From an uncultured Butyricicoccus sp. (GTDB taxonomy: Bacteria; Bacillota; Clostridia; Oscillospirales; Butyricicoccaceae), in assembly GCA_947575935.1 (NCBI GenBank), contig CANPPM010000003.1:1-28862 (forward strand): 28,862 nucleotides of DNA, read 5' to 3'. Numbering within the stretch: the first letter of the stretch is position 1; each line of letters opens with the position of its first letter. Shown here one piece after another: positions 7,269-15,311 of this stretch. The translations under genes were made by a program, and so were the position numbers. The notes beneath the pieces were generated by a model. The model was not told the origin of the DNA, searched no databases, and saw only the letters and a list, made by a program, of their open reading frames with translations.

Positions 7269-7772
7269 GTGAGCGCGCGCAGCATCGCACAGGGCGGCAT
7301 GATGACCGGCGTTTCGATAGTGCTTCTGGAGCTCGGCGCGCTTTTTGAGATTGCGGCAGGCGCAGCGGCGCTGTTGGCGGCGCTGGTTCCGGCGCTTTTT
7401 TTCCTGCGGGGCGACGCCCGGACCGGACGGTTGGTTTATGGGGCCACCGCGATTTTGGCGGTGCTGTTTGTGCCCTTTAAATTCAGGGCGTTGATTTATG
7501 CCCTGGTGTTGGGCCTGTATACGGTCGTTAAATTTACGGTCAATTGGCAGAGCAGACGCTCCCGCGTACTCTGTAAACTTGTGTTGGTCGCGTTTTGGAT
7601 CTTACTTTCTTTTGTGGGCATTCGGTTCGGCCTGTTTGAAGAGCTGCCGGTGGTTTCGCCGTTGGTTGCCGCCGGGCTGACGGTCGGCTGGACGGTGTTT
7701 CTGATTTATTATGATTTTTGCGTGACGCGCATTTTTGCGGGGATGGGCCGGTGGCTTAGCCGGTTCCGCTGA
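7269..7772 (+). CDS. Small polytopic membrane protein, function unknown
   Basis: This 167-residue product begins at a GTG 3 nt after the J-domain gene stop, preceded by GGGGTG. Hydrophobic segments cover most of the length: about 10-28, 30-46, 53-70, 72-92, 96-117 and 127-149, suggesting five or six transmembrane helices. There are no obvious catalytic residues. I do not recognise a family. Its tight spacing to the DUF5685 and J-domain genes argues for a shared transcript and possibly a shared process at the membrane. Confidence 0.7.
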   Translation: MSARSIAQGGMMTGVSIVLLELGALFEIAAGAAALLAALVPALFFLRGDARTGRLVYGATAILAVLFVPFKFRALIYALVLGLYTVVKFTVNWQSRRSRVLCKLVLVAFWILLSFVGIRFGLFEELPVVSPLVAAGLTVGWTVFLIYYDFCVTRIFAGMGRWLSRFR

Positions 7773-7783
7773 CCAAACGGGAT

Positions 7784-7822
7784 CATTGCGGGGTGCAGAT
7801 TCCGGCATAGGGCGCCGCAATG
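7784..7822 (+). other. Inverted repeat between the membrane-protein gene and yicC
   Basis: Perfect 8-bp arms, CATTGCGG (7784-7791) and CCGCAATG (7815-7822), with a 23-nt loop. It lies 12 nt after the stop of the membrane-protein gene. No U-tract follows, so it is at best an atypical terminator or an RNA-stabilising hairpin. No clear promoter for yicC was found in the remaining gap. Confidence 0.35.
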
Positions 7823-7895
7823 CGGCCGGTGGGGGAGGTGGACGGACGCCCCTTCCCGGTTTGATAAAAATAATATAAAGAGGGTTCTAAATGTT

Positions 7896-8771
7896 ATGAA
7901 AAGCATGACCGGTTATGGCCGCGCGCGCCTGTCTTTACATGGGCGTGAAATCACTGTTGAGGTGCGCGCGGTCAACCATCGCTATCTGGATTGCACGATT
8001 AAAGCGCCGCGCGCTTACGGATTCCTGGAAGACGCGCTGAAAAAGGCGGCTGCCGGACGGGTTTCGCGCGGGCGGGTCGACATCTTTGTCTCGATTGAAG
8101 ATGTGGCGTCGTCCGGTACGGAGATTCTGCTGAATGAGCAGCTGGCAGGCGGCTATATTGAGGCGCTGCGGCGTCTGCGGGACCAGTTCGGGCTGGAGGA
8201 CAACCTGACGGTCCTGGGGATTGCCAAGCTGCCGGATGTGCTTGCCTGCCGCCGGGCCGAGGTGGATGCCGATGAACTGACCGCCGACGTACTTGCTGTT
8301 TATCAGGAGGCGGCAGAGGGGTTTGACCTGATGCGCAGACGGGAGGGGGATAAGCTTGCCGAAGATGTTCTGGGGCGGGCGAAAACCATTCTGTCACTGG
8401 TCGGCGAGGTCGAGCAGCGTGGGCCTGAGCGGGTTGCCGCGTATCGTGAGCGGCTGTACCGGCGCATGCAGGAGGTGCTTGAATCTGCGCAGGTGGATGA
8501 GCAGCGGGTTCTGATGGAGGCCGCCGTGTTCGCGGACCGGACCGCGGTTGACGAGGAGACCGTACGCCTGCGCAGCCATATCAGTCAGCTCGAGCTGATG
8601 CTGGCCGAGGGCGGCGCGGTTGGCCGCAAGCTGGATTTTCTTGTGCAGGAGATGAACCGTGAGGCGAATACCATCGGTTCCAAGGCAAATGACGCCGTGC
8701 TGTCGCGGCTGGTTGTTGAGCTGAAGTCCGAGATCGAGAAAATCCGGGAGCAGATTCAGAATATTGAGTAG
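7896..8771 (+). CDS. YicC/YloC-family endoribonuclease
   Basis: A 291-residue protein starting MKSMTGYGRA, the family hallmark. It has an N-terminal YicC-like domain (about 1-155) and the C-terminal DUF1732 domain (about 205-291, including GRKLDFLVQEMNREANTIGSKA). The E. coli homologue YicC is an endoribonuclease acting in RNA turnover. The gene heads the conserved string yicC-remA-gmk-rpoZ. The start has AGAGGG about 12 nt upstream. The length matches the family and nothing unusual is seen. Confidence 0.93.
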   Translation: MKSMTGYGRARLSLHGREITVEVRAVNHRYLDCTIKAPRAYGFLEDALKKAAAGRVSRGRVDIFVSIEDVASSGTEILLNEQLAGGYIEALRRLRDQFGLEDNLTVLGIAKLPDVLACRRAEVDADELTADVLAVYQEAAEGFDLMRRREGDKLAEDVLGRAKTILSLVGEVEQRGPERVAAYRERLYRRMQEVLESAQVDEQRVLMEAAVFADRTAVDEETVRLRSHISQLELMLAEGGAVGRKLDFLVQEMNREANTIGSKANDAVLSRLVVELKSEIEKIREQIQNIE

Positions 8772-8806
8772 GCGTCTGCATTCGGGCATTTTTATGGGGG
8801 GCATTT

Positions 8807-9067
8807 ATGAAGCTTATTAACATCGGCTTCGGCAACATGGTTTCGGCAAACCGCCTTGTGGCGATCGTCAGCCCGGAGTCTGCGCCGATCAAGCGCATTA
8901 TCCAAGAGGCGCGCGACCGTAGCGTACTGATTGACGCGACCTATGGCCGCCGTACCCGTGCGGTCATCATCATGGACAGCGATCACGTGATTCTTTCGGC
9001 AGTGCAACCGGAGACGGTTGCCGGTCGTTTGACAAGCCGTGACAATGAGGAGGACGACGATGCGTAA
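8807..9067 (+). CDS. remA: RemA-family (DUF370) DNA-binding regulator
   Basis: This 86-residue protein is a near-complete match to the RemA/YlzA pattern: MKLINIGFGNMVSANRL, then IVSPESAPIKRII and DATYGRRTRAVI. In Bacillus subtilis RemA activates biofilm-matrix and osmoprotection operons and forms a ring that wraps DNA. GGGGGG at 8795-8800 precedes the ATG. Its stop overlaps the gmk start by 8 nt, so translation is coupled. In gut Clostridia its regulon is not established. Confidence 0.93.
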   Translation: MKLINIGFGNMVSANRLVAIVSPESAPIKRIIQEARDRSVLIDATYGRRTRAVIIMDSDHVILSAVQPETVAGRLTSRDNEEDDDA

Positions 9068-9626
9068 GGGCAGGCTGTATGTATTTACCGGTCCGTCCGG
9101 CGCTGGCAAAGGCACCGTGCTGCACCAGCTGTTGGACGAGGTGCCGGGTCTGTTTTTGTCGGTGTCGGCGACTACGCGCGCGCCGCGTCCGGGGGAACAG
9201 GACGGTGTTCATTATTATTTTATATCAAATGCTGCATTTGAGCAGAAAATCGCCGAAAATGCGTTTTTAGAACATGCTAAATATGTCGATCATTATTATG
9301 GTACGCTGGCACGTCCGGTGGAGGAGCGCTTGGCCGCGGGTCATGACGTCATCCTCGAGATTGAGGTGCAGGGGGCGATGCAGGTACATGAAAAGCGTCC
9401 GGATGCGGTGATGGTTTTTCTGGCTCCGCCGTCGCTTGAGGAACTGCGTGCGCGGCTGTACGGGCGCGGCACGGAAAGCGAGGAAAAGATTTGTAAGCGT
9501 CTGGAAACGGCGCGCAACGAGCTGTCATATCAGGACCGGTTTGACCATATTGTGGTGAATGACACGGTCGGGCACGCAGTCGGCGTGCTGAAAAATCTTA
9601 TTTTGCAAAATCGGGCTGAGCGGTAA
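9060..9626 (+). CDS. gmk: Guanylate kinase
   Basis: Converts GMP plus ATP to GDP plus ADP, an essential step in GTP and dGTP supply. The 188-residue protein begins MRKGRLYVFTGPSGAGKGTV, with the P-loop at 11-18. The GMP-binding segments SATTRAPRPGEQDGVHYYF and the lid region RGTESEEKICKRL are in place. I chose ATG 9060 because GAGGAGG at 9047-9053 is 6 nt upstream. The in-frame site at 9039 would add seven residues with no ribosome binding site. Confidence 0.96.
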   Translation: MRKGRLYVFTGPSGAGKGTVLHQLLDEVPGLFLSVSATTRAPRPGEQDGVHYYFISNAAFEQKIAENAFLEHAKYVDHYYGTLARPVEERLAAGHDVILEIEVQGAMQVHEKRPDAVMVFLAPPSLEELRARLYGRGTESEEKICKRLETARNELSYQDRFDHIVVNDTVGHAVGVLKNLILQNRAER

Positions 9627-9748
9627 GGAACTGGATTTGCGGGCCGCGGCTGCCGGTCAGGCTGTGCTCTTGGGGAAATGAGCCGCTTGATGAAAAATCC
9701 TGGATGGATCCGATGTCTTAGCCTATCTATACAGATTCCAATATCACA

Positions 9749-9775
9749 AGGGGGGATCTCCCCCTAAATCGGGAG
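9749..9775 (+). promoter_or_regulatory. G/C hairpin next to the rpoZ ribosome binding site
   Basis: AGGGGG (9749-9754) pairs with CCCCCT (9760-9765). CTCCC at 9758-9762 could instead pair with GGGAG (9771-9775) of the rpoZ Shine-Dalgarno GGGAGG (9771-9776). The arrangement resembles, more weakly, the DUF5685 leader. The gap from gmk (9627-9787) contains no other clear signal. Confidence 0.4.
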
Positions 9776-9787
9776 GAAAAAGTATTT

Positions 9788-10144
9788 ATGTTAAAACCGT
9801 CGATGAATGAACTGATGGCGAAAGTCAGTAACCGTTACCTGCTGGTGAACCTTGCGGCGCAGCGGGCCCGCGATTTGTCAGAAGAGGCGGAGCAGACCGG
9901 GGAAAAGCTGCCTGACAAATCGGTCAAGTTGGCATTGGATGAAATTGCCGATGGCAGCGTGGTCTATCGGGACGGCCCGCGCCCTGAACCTGTCCCGCAG
10001 GATGAACCGGCTGTGCCCGCTGCGCAGGAGGCCGCTGATTTGGGGCGCCCCGTGCAGGGGCAGGAGGAGGACAGCGCGTTTGCGCTTGCGCCGGATATTA
10101 TTTACAGCGGCCGGCCGTCCTTAGAAGAGGTGCAGGAGTTTTAA
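9788..10144 (+). CDS. rpoZ: RNA polymerase omega subunit
   Basis: The first 60 residues match the omega subunit, which helps assemble and stabilise the beta-prime subunit. Landmarks are MLKPSMNELMAKVSNRY, LVNLAAQRARDL and KSVKLALDEIADGSV. The position between gmk and coaBC is the standard one. The protein is 118 residues long because of a C-terminal extension of about 55 residues rich in Pro, Glu and Gln. Clostridial omegas vary here, but many are only 60-90 residues. GGGAGG at 9771-9776 lies 11 nt before the ATG. Confidence 0.9.
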   Translation: MLKPSMNELMAKVSNRYLLVNLAAQRARDLSEEAEQTGEKLPDKSVKLALDEIADGSVVYRDGPRPEPVPQDEPAVPAAQEAADLGRPVQGQEEDSAFALAPDIIYSGRPSLEEVQEF

Positions 10145-10149
10145 ACACG

Positions 10150-11352
10150 ATGGATTTAAAGGGGAAAAAAATTGTATTATGCGTGACCGGCGGGATCGCG
10201 GCCTATAAGGCCGCCGATCTCGTTTCGCGTCTCAAAAAACAGCAGGCAGAGGTCTTTGTAATTATGACCAAATCGGCCTGTGAATTTATCACGCCCATGA
10301 CGCTGGAGGTGCTTTCGGGCAATCGGGTGGTGCACGATATGTTTGCCCGTGACTTTACCTGGGAGGTGGAGCACATTTCGCTTGCCAAGCGTGCCGATGT
10401 GTTTGTGGTCGCACCCTGTACAGCAAATGTGTTGGGGAAGGCGGCGCACGGAATTGCAGATGATATGCTCACCACGACCTTGATGGCGACGCGTGCGCCA
10501 TTGGTTTTTGCACCCGCCATGAATACGAATATGTATGAAAATCCGGTCGTGCAGCAAAATATTCGTATCCTGCGGGAGCGTGGCGCGCATTTCGTCGAGC
10601 CGGCAAACGGCCGTTTGGCCTGCGGGGACAGCGGGCGCGGCAAACTTGCGGATCCGGCTGACATCTGTGAGGCTGTTTTGGATGCGGCGGCAGCGCAGGA
10701 TTTAGAAGGGCTGCATGTGCTGGTGACGGCAGGCCCAACGCAGGAGGCGCTTGACCCGGTGCGCTTTCTGTCCAACCATTCAACCGGTAAAATGGGTTAT
10801 GCCATTGCCGCGGCTGCTCGCCGGCGCGGCGCGGCGGTGACATTGGTGACCGGCCCGACTGCCCTGCAGCCGCCCGCCGGGATGACAGTCCTTCCCGTGG
10901 TTTCTGCCCGGGAGATGTATGATGCGGTGCTGTCTGCGCTGCCCGGGCAGGACTTTGTAATTAAAGCAGCCGCGGTGGGTGACTACCGGCCGGCGGAAAC
11001 TGCTGTGGACAAGCTGAAAAAAGGCGATACGGATTTGGGGCTCACGTTGGTACGCAACCCGGATATTTTGAAGGCGGTCGGCCTTCAAAAGCGGCCCGGT
11101 CAGCTGGTCTGCGGTTTTTCGATGGAGACACGTGATTTACTTGCAAACTCGGCAGCCAAGCTGGAGAGCAAGAACTGTGATTTTATGGTGGCAAATAATC
11201 TGAGGACCGAGGGCGCAGGTTTTGGCACGGATACCAATGTCGTCACCATCCTGCGGCGGGACGGGGCGGCCGAGCAGCTCCCGCTGCAGTCTAAGGCCGC
11301 GTTGGCGGACGGTATTTTGGACCGTTTGCTGGCGGCGCGTCACGCGCGATGA
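10150..11352 (+). CDS. coaBC: Bifunctional phosphopantothenoylcysteine decarboxylase/phosphopantothenate-cysteine ligase
   Basis: Carries out two consecutive steps of coenzyme A synthesis: CTP-dependent ligation of cysteine to phosphopantothenate (CoaB, C-terminal half) and FMN-dependent decarboxylation (CoaC, N-terminal half). CoaC motifs are the catalytic H75 (HISLAKRAD), PAMNTNMYENP and the lid cysteine C158 (RLACGDSGRGK). CoaB shows TAGPTQEALDPVRFLSNHSTG and KAAAVGDYRP. The length of 400 residues is normal. It starts 6 nt after rpoZ and its stop overlaps the priA ATG, so the genes are tightly coupled. Confidence 0.96.
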   Translation: MDLKGKKIVLCVTGGIAAYKAADLVSRLKKQQAEVFVIMTKSACEFITPMTLEVLSGNRVVHDMFARDFTWEVEHISLAKRADVFVVAPCTANVLGKAAHGIADDMLTTTLMATRAPLVFAPAMNTNMYENPVVQQNIRILRERGAHFVEPANGRLACGDSGRGKLADPADICEAVLDAAAAQDLEGLHVLVTAGPTQEALDPVRFLSNHSTGKMGYAIAAAARRRGAAVTLVTGPTALQPPAGMTVLPVVSAREMYDAVLSALPGQDFVIKAAAVGDYRPAETAVDKLKKGDTDLGLTLVRNPDILKAVGLQKRPGQLVCGFSMETRDLLANSAAKLESKNCDFMVANNLRTEGAGFGTDTNVVTILRRDGAAEQLPLQSKAALADGILDRLLAARHAR

Positions 11353-13781
11353 AGGTTTGCGCAGTCGCGGTTGACGCGGCGACCTACGCAATCGACAAGC
11401 TGTACGATTATACCGCGCCGGCGGCTGTGCCGGCGGTTGGCTGCCGGGTGCTTATTCCCTTTGGACGCGGCAACAAGCGGCTGGAGGGCATCGTTATGGC
11501 GGTGCGCGAGGGCTCCGGGGAGGGGCTTAAGCCGCTGCTTGAGGTACTGGACCGGGAGCCTGTGCTGACTGCCGCTCAGCTGCGGTTGGCAGTTTATCTG
11601 CGGGAGCGATTGTTTTGCACCTTTTTTGACTGTGTGCGTACGATTTTGCCTGCGGGCCTGTGGTTCCGGCGGCGTGAGCGGTTCCAGCTGGGCGTATGTG
11701 ATCTGGCTGCATGGCAGGCGCGTGCCGACGAGGCAGGCGCGTTGATGCGGCTTTTCCAGGGACCGGACACGGTGTTGGCTTTGCCGGAAATTGAAGCGGC
11801 CCTGCCCAAAGTCAGCGTGCGGCCCTTGCTCGATCAGCTGTGCGCCGAAGGGGTGCTGTGCTATCAGCCGGGGATTGCGCCGAACGTGCGGGATAAGACT
11901 GAAACCATGCTGCGCCTGGCAGTTGATCCGGATACGGCGATGCGCTGCTGTGCGCGGGGCAGCCCGGCGCGGAAGGATGTCGTCAGCTTGCTGTCGGACG
12001 GCGGTGCGCTGAGCCGCCGGGAGCTTTGTTATATGACGGGTGCAAGCGCGGCTGTGCTGAATCATCTGGTCAAGAGCGGTATCCTGGAAAAGGAGGAAGC
12101 CGAAGTTTTCCGGATGCCTGATTTTTCTGAAATTCCGCCCAATCCGCCGGTTGAGTTAAGCGCGGCGCAGGAACGGGCCTTTGCCGGCCTGCGGGAACTG
12201 CTTTGCCGGGGGACGGCGGCTGCCGCGCTGCTTTATGGTGTGACCGGCAGCGGGAAAACTTCGGTTTATTTGAAATTGATTGCCGAAACATTGTCACAGG
12301 GGCGTACAGCCATCGTGCTGGTGCCCGAGATTGGCCTGACGCCGCAGGCTGTCCGGGTATTTGTGGGGCAGTTTGGCAGCCAGGTCGCGCTGATGCACTC
12401 TGCGCTGTCGACCGGGGAACGTTATGACAGTTGGAAGCGTATTCGGAGCGGCGCGTGCCCGGTGGTGGTCGGCACGCGGTCGGCGATCTTTGCACCGGTT
12501 GAAAATCTTGGCTTGGTGATTATTGACGAGGAGCAGGACGGCGCATATTGTTCCGAGCAGTCGCCGCGTTATCATGCACGGGATGTTGCAAAGTATCTGG
12601 TTTCACGTTCCGGGGGGCTGTTGGTGTTGGGGTCTGCGACCCCTTCGGTCGAGAGCTATTATGCCGGCAAGAAGGGAAAGTATCCCATCTTCCAGTTGAC
12701 GGAGCGGTTTATGGGTACGCCGATGCCCGAGGTAACGGTGGCCGACCTGCGCGGGGAACTGCGGCAGGGCAATGACGGCAGTATTGGCGCGGTGCTGTAT
12801 GATGCGTTGGCCCGCAATCTGTCGGCCGGACGGCAGAGCATCCTATTTCTCAACCGGCGGGGCAACAGCCGGACGATCGGCTGCCCGCAGTGCGGCTGGG
12901 TTCCTGAATGCCCGTCCTGTACATCCACGCTGACCTATCACTCGGTGAACAGCCGCGCTATGTGCCATTACTGTGGTTTCTCGATTAAGATCACGGGGGG
13001 ATGTCCCTCTTGCGGCGGGGGGAATCTGTTCACCGAAACGGCAGGCACGCAGCGCGTTGAGGAGGAACTGCATAAAAAATTCCCGCAGGCGCGTGTTCTG
13101 CGGATGGATGCGGATACGACTGCACGTAAGAATGCGCATGAAAAGATGTTGGCTTCTTTTGCAAAGGGGGGAGCCGATATTTTGCTTGGCACGCAGATGG
13201 TTACCAAGGGGCTGGATTTTGAGAATGTGACGCTGGTTGGCGTGATTGATGCCGATCAAAGCCTGTATGCCCCCAATTACCGCGCAAAGGAACGTACATT
13301 TTCTCTGATTACGCAGGTCGTGGGCCGGGCGGGCCGCCGTTTTGATACTGGGCGGGCGGTCATACAGACTTACAGCCCCACTCATCCGGTGATCCTGGCC
13401 GCTGCACGGCAGGATTATGATCAGTTCTATGAAAGTGAGATTGCGGCGCGCGGCGCATTGCGGGTTCCGCCGCTGGCCGAGCTGTTGGTGTTGACTGCCG
13501 CGGGGGAATCCGAGCGGCAGGTGCTTGCCTCCCTACTGGCGCTTCGCCGCCGGCTGGAGAGTCTGATGCAGGGACAGTTTCGCGAGATTGCTTGTCCGGT
13601 GTTGGGGCCGGTTCCTGCGCCGGTGGTGCGCGTGATGGGCCGTTACCGCTATCACCTAACCCTGCGCTGTCCGGACGGGAAATCCCGCAGGCAGCTGGTC
13701 TCAGGTGTTCTGTGCGAATTTGCCCGTGATAAAGCGAACCGCGGCGTATCGCTTCACGCCTTGCTTAATCCGGATTTGTAA
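11349..13781 (+). CDS. priA: Primosomal protein N' (replication restart helicase PriA)
   Basis: PriA recognises abandoned replication forks and reloads the replicative helicase. The 810-residue product has the N-terminal DNA-binding domain, a Walker A motif G297-V-T-G-S-G-K303-T, and Walker B D393-E-E-Q396. Eight cysteines between the helicase lobes form the zinc-binding insertion (CPQCGWVPECPSC, CHYCGF, CPSCGG). Motif VI is seen as QVVGRAGRR. DEEQ in place of DEEH is seen in other clostridial PriA proteins. The ATG overlaps the coaBC stop. A structured element follows before def. Confidence 0.95.
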   Translation: MKVCAVAVDAATYAIDKLYDYTAPAAVPAVGCRVLIPFGRGNKRLEGIVMAVREGSGEGLKPLLEVLDREPVLTAAQLRLAVYLRERLFCTFFDCVRTILPAGLWFRRRERFQLGVCDLAAWQARADEAGALMRLFQGPDTVLALPEIEAALPKVSVRPLLDQLCAEGVLCYQPGIAPNVRDKTETMLRLAVDPDTAMRCCARGSPARKDVVSLLSDGGALSRRELCYMTGASAAVLNHLVKSGILEKEEAEVFRMPDFSEIPPNPPVELSAAQERAFAGLRELLCRGTAAAALLYGVTGSGKTSVYLKLIAETLSQGRTAIVLVPEIGLTPQAVRVFVGQFGSQVALMHSALSTGERYDSWKRIRSGACPVVVGTRSAIFAPVENLGLVIIDEEQDGAYCSEQSPRYHARDVAKYLVSRSGGLLVLGSATPSVESYYAGKKGKYPIFQLTERFMGTPMPEVTVADLRGELRQGNDGSIGAVLYDALARNLSAGRQSILFLNRRGNSRTIGCPQCGWVPECPSCTSTLTYHSVNSRAMCHYCGFSIKITGGCPSCGGGNLFTETAGTQRVEEELHKKFPQARVLRMDADTTARKNAHEKMLASFAKGGADILLGTQMVTKGLDFENVTLVGVIDADQSLYAPNYRAKERTFSLITQVVGRAGRRFDTGRAVIQTYSPTHPVILAAARQDYDQFYESEIAARGALRVPPLAELLVLTAAGESERQVLASLLALRRRLESLMQGQFREIACPVLGPVPAPVVRVMGRYRYHLTLRCPDGKSRRQLVSGVLCEFARDKANRGVSLHALLNPDL

Positions 13782-13788
13782 CCCGGCC

Positions 13789-13838
13789 CGCCGTAGGGAA
13801 AACGAGCCGGTAGGGGCTGCTTCGCCCCTGGTACGGCG
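13789..13838 (+). terminator. Nested hairpin with U-rich tail between priA and def
   Basis: The outer arms CGCCGTA (13789-13795) and TACGGCG (13832-13838) enclose a compact inner hairpin, AGGGGC (13812-13817) with GCCCCT (13824-13829). TTATTTT follows immediately. It may partially terminate or attenuate transcription into def-fmt. The extra A in the T-run and the long outer loop make it weaker than a canonical terminator. Confidence 0.45.
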
Positions 13839-13868
13839 TTATTTTCGTAAATAAAAAGGAGAGTAGTC

Positions 13869-14351
13869 ATGGCACTTCGTAAGATTTTGGTACAGGGTGA
13901 CGAAACGCTGAATAAACGGTGCCGCCCGGTTACCGTTTTTGACGGCCGGCTCAGGCAGCTGGTCGATGATATGGTGGAGACCCTGATGCAGTCTGGCGGC
14001 GCTGGGCTTGCCGCTCCACAGGTTGGCGTACTGCGCCGCGTTGTCGTCGTGCTGGATGTCAATAAGGAACCGGAAGAGGTGGTTGTTCTTATCAATCCTG
14101 AGGTGATTGACAGGCGGGGCAGCGAGCGGATGTTGGAGGGCTGCCTTAGCGTGCCCAACGTCTGGGGCTATGTGACCCGGCCGACTTGGGCCAAGATCCG
14201 TGCGCAGGATATGAATGGCAATTGGTTCGAGCGTGAAGGGGAGGGCGTGGTTGCCCAGTGCTTCTGCCATGAAAGCGAGCATTTGGAGGGTCATCTGTTC
14301 ACCGAGAAAGTAGAGGAATTTGTCGATCCGGAGGATGTACAAAAGGCATGA
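13869..14351 (+). CDS. def: Peptide deformylase
   Basis: Removes the N-formyl group from nascent proteins using a ferrous or zinc ion. All three family motifs are present in 160 residues: GGAGLAAPQVG (motif 1), EGCLSVP with metal ligand C92 (motif 2), and H134-E-S-E-H138 (motif 3). The ATG has AAAGGAGAG upstream. The stop overlaps the fmt start (ATGA), so the formylation and deformylation enzymes are translationally coupled, as in many bacteria. Confidence 0.96.
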   Translation: MALRKILVQGDETLNKRCRPVTVFDGRLRQLVDDMVETLMQSGGAGLAAPQVGVLRRVVVVLDVNKEPEEVVVLINPEVIDRRGSERMLEGCLSVPNVWGYVTRPTWAKIRAQDMNGNWFEREGEGVVAQCFCHESEHLEGHLFTEKVEEFVDPEDVQKA

Positions 14352-15277
14352 GAATCGTTTTTATGGGCACCCCCGACTTTGCGGTCCCCTCGCTTGCGCG
14401 GCTGATTGCCGATGGGCATGAGCTGTGCGGTGTGTTTACGCAGCCCGATAAACCGCAGGGCCGGCGGCAGCTGCTGACGCCGCCGCCAGTCAAGACCCTT
14501 GCGCTGCAGCAGGGGATTACAGTCTATCAGCCTAAGACCTTGAAAGACGGGGCGGTCTTAGAGCTTTTGGCGCGGTTGGATCCGGAGCTGATTGTCGTAG
14601 CTGCATATGGTAAGCTGCTGCCGCGCGAGGTGCTGGAATATCCCAGGCTCGGCTGTATTAATGCCCACGGTTCGCTGTTGCCGCGCTGGCGCGGTGCGGC
14701 GCCGATCCAATGGGCGGTGATTGCCGGGGACCAGATCACCGGCGTGACAATTATGCAGATGGATGAGGGGTTGGATACCGGCGATATGCTGGCGCGGTGT
14801 GAGACCCGCATCGGCGAGCGGGAGACGGCAGGGGAACTGTTTGTACGACTTTCGCAGGATGCGGCTGCGCTGCTGGGTGAGACGGTGCGCCGTATGGAGG
14901 CTGGTCCGCTGGTGGGGACGCCGCAGGACGGCAGCCAATCCTGTTATGCGCATATGCTGAACAAAGAGCTTGCTGTAATAGACTGGACGAAAAGCGCGCA
15001 TGCGGTCGACTGCCTGATTCGCGGCCTGAACCCGTGGCCGGTTGCGTCGACCACACTGGACGGCGCGCGGATGAAAGTTTATTCGGCCGTACCAGCCGCA
15101 GGCAGCGGCGCCCCCGGCGAAGTGCTGGAGGCGGATCCCCGGCGCGGCATGTTGGTTGCCTGCGGTGAAGGGGCGCTGCTGCTTGGCGAAATCCAGGCAT
15201 CCGGCGGCCGGCGCATGCGTGTGAATGACTGGCTTCGCGGGCATACTGTGGAAGCCGGCGTCCTGCTGGGCGGCTGA
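14348..15277 (+). CDS. fmt: Methionyl-tRNA formyltransferase
   Basis: Transfers a formyl group from 10-formyl-tetrahydrofolate to initiator Met-tRNA. The 309-residue protein begins MRIVFMGTPDFAVPSL. It carries the catalytic NAHGSLLPRWRGAAPIQWA segment followed by TIMQMDEGLDTGDML, then the C-terminal oligonucleotide-binding domain. The length is normal. Its start overlaps def by 4 nt. Confidence 0.96.
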   Translation: MRIVFMGTPDFAVPSLARLIADGHELCGVFTQPDKPQGRRQLLTPPPVKTLALQQGITVYQPKTLKDGAVLELLARLDPELIVVAAYGKLLPREVLEYPRLGCINAHGSLLPRWRGAAPIQWAVIAGDQITGVTIMQMDEGLDTGDMLARCETRIGERETAGELFVRLSQDAAALLGETVRRMEAGPLVGTPQDGSQSCYAHMLNKELAVIDWTKSAHAVDCLIRGLNPWPVASTTLDGARMKVYSAVPAAGSGAPGEVLEADPRRGMLVACGEGALLLGEIQASGGRRMRVNDWLRGHTVEAGVLLGG

Positions 15278-15311
15278 TGCCGGACAGCTTTTTCCTGAGG
15301 AGGCGTGTTTT

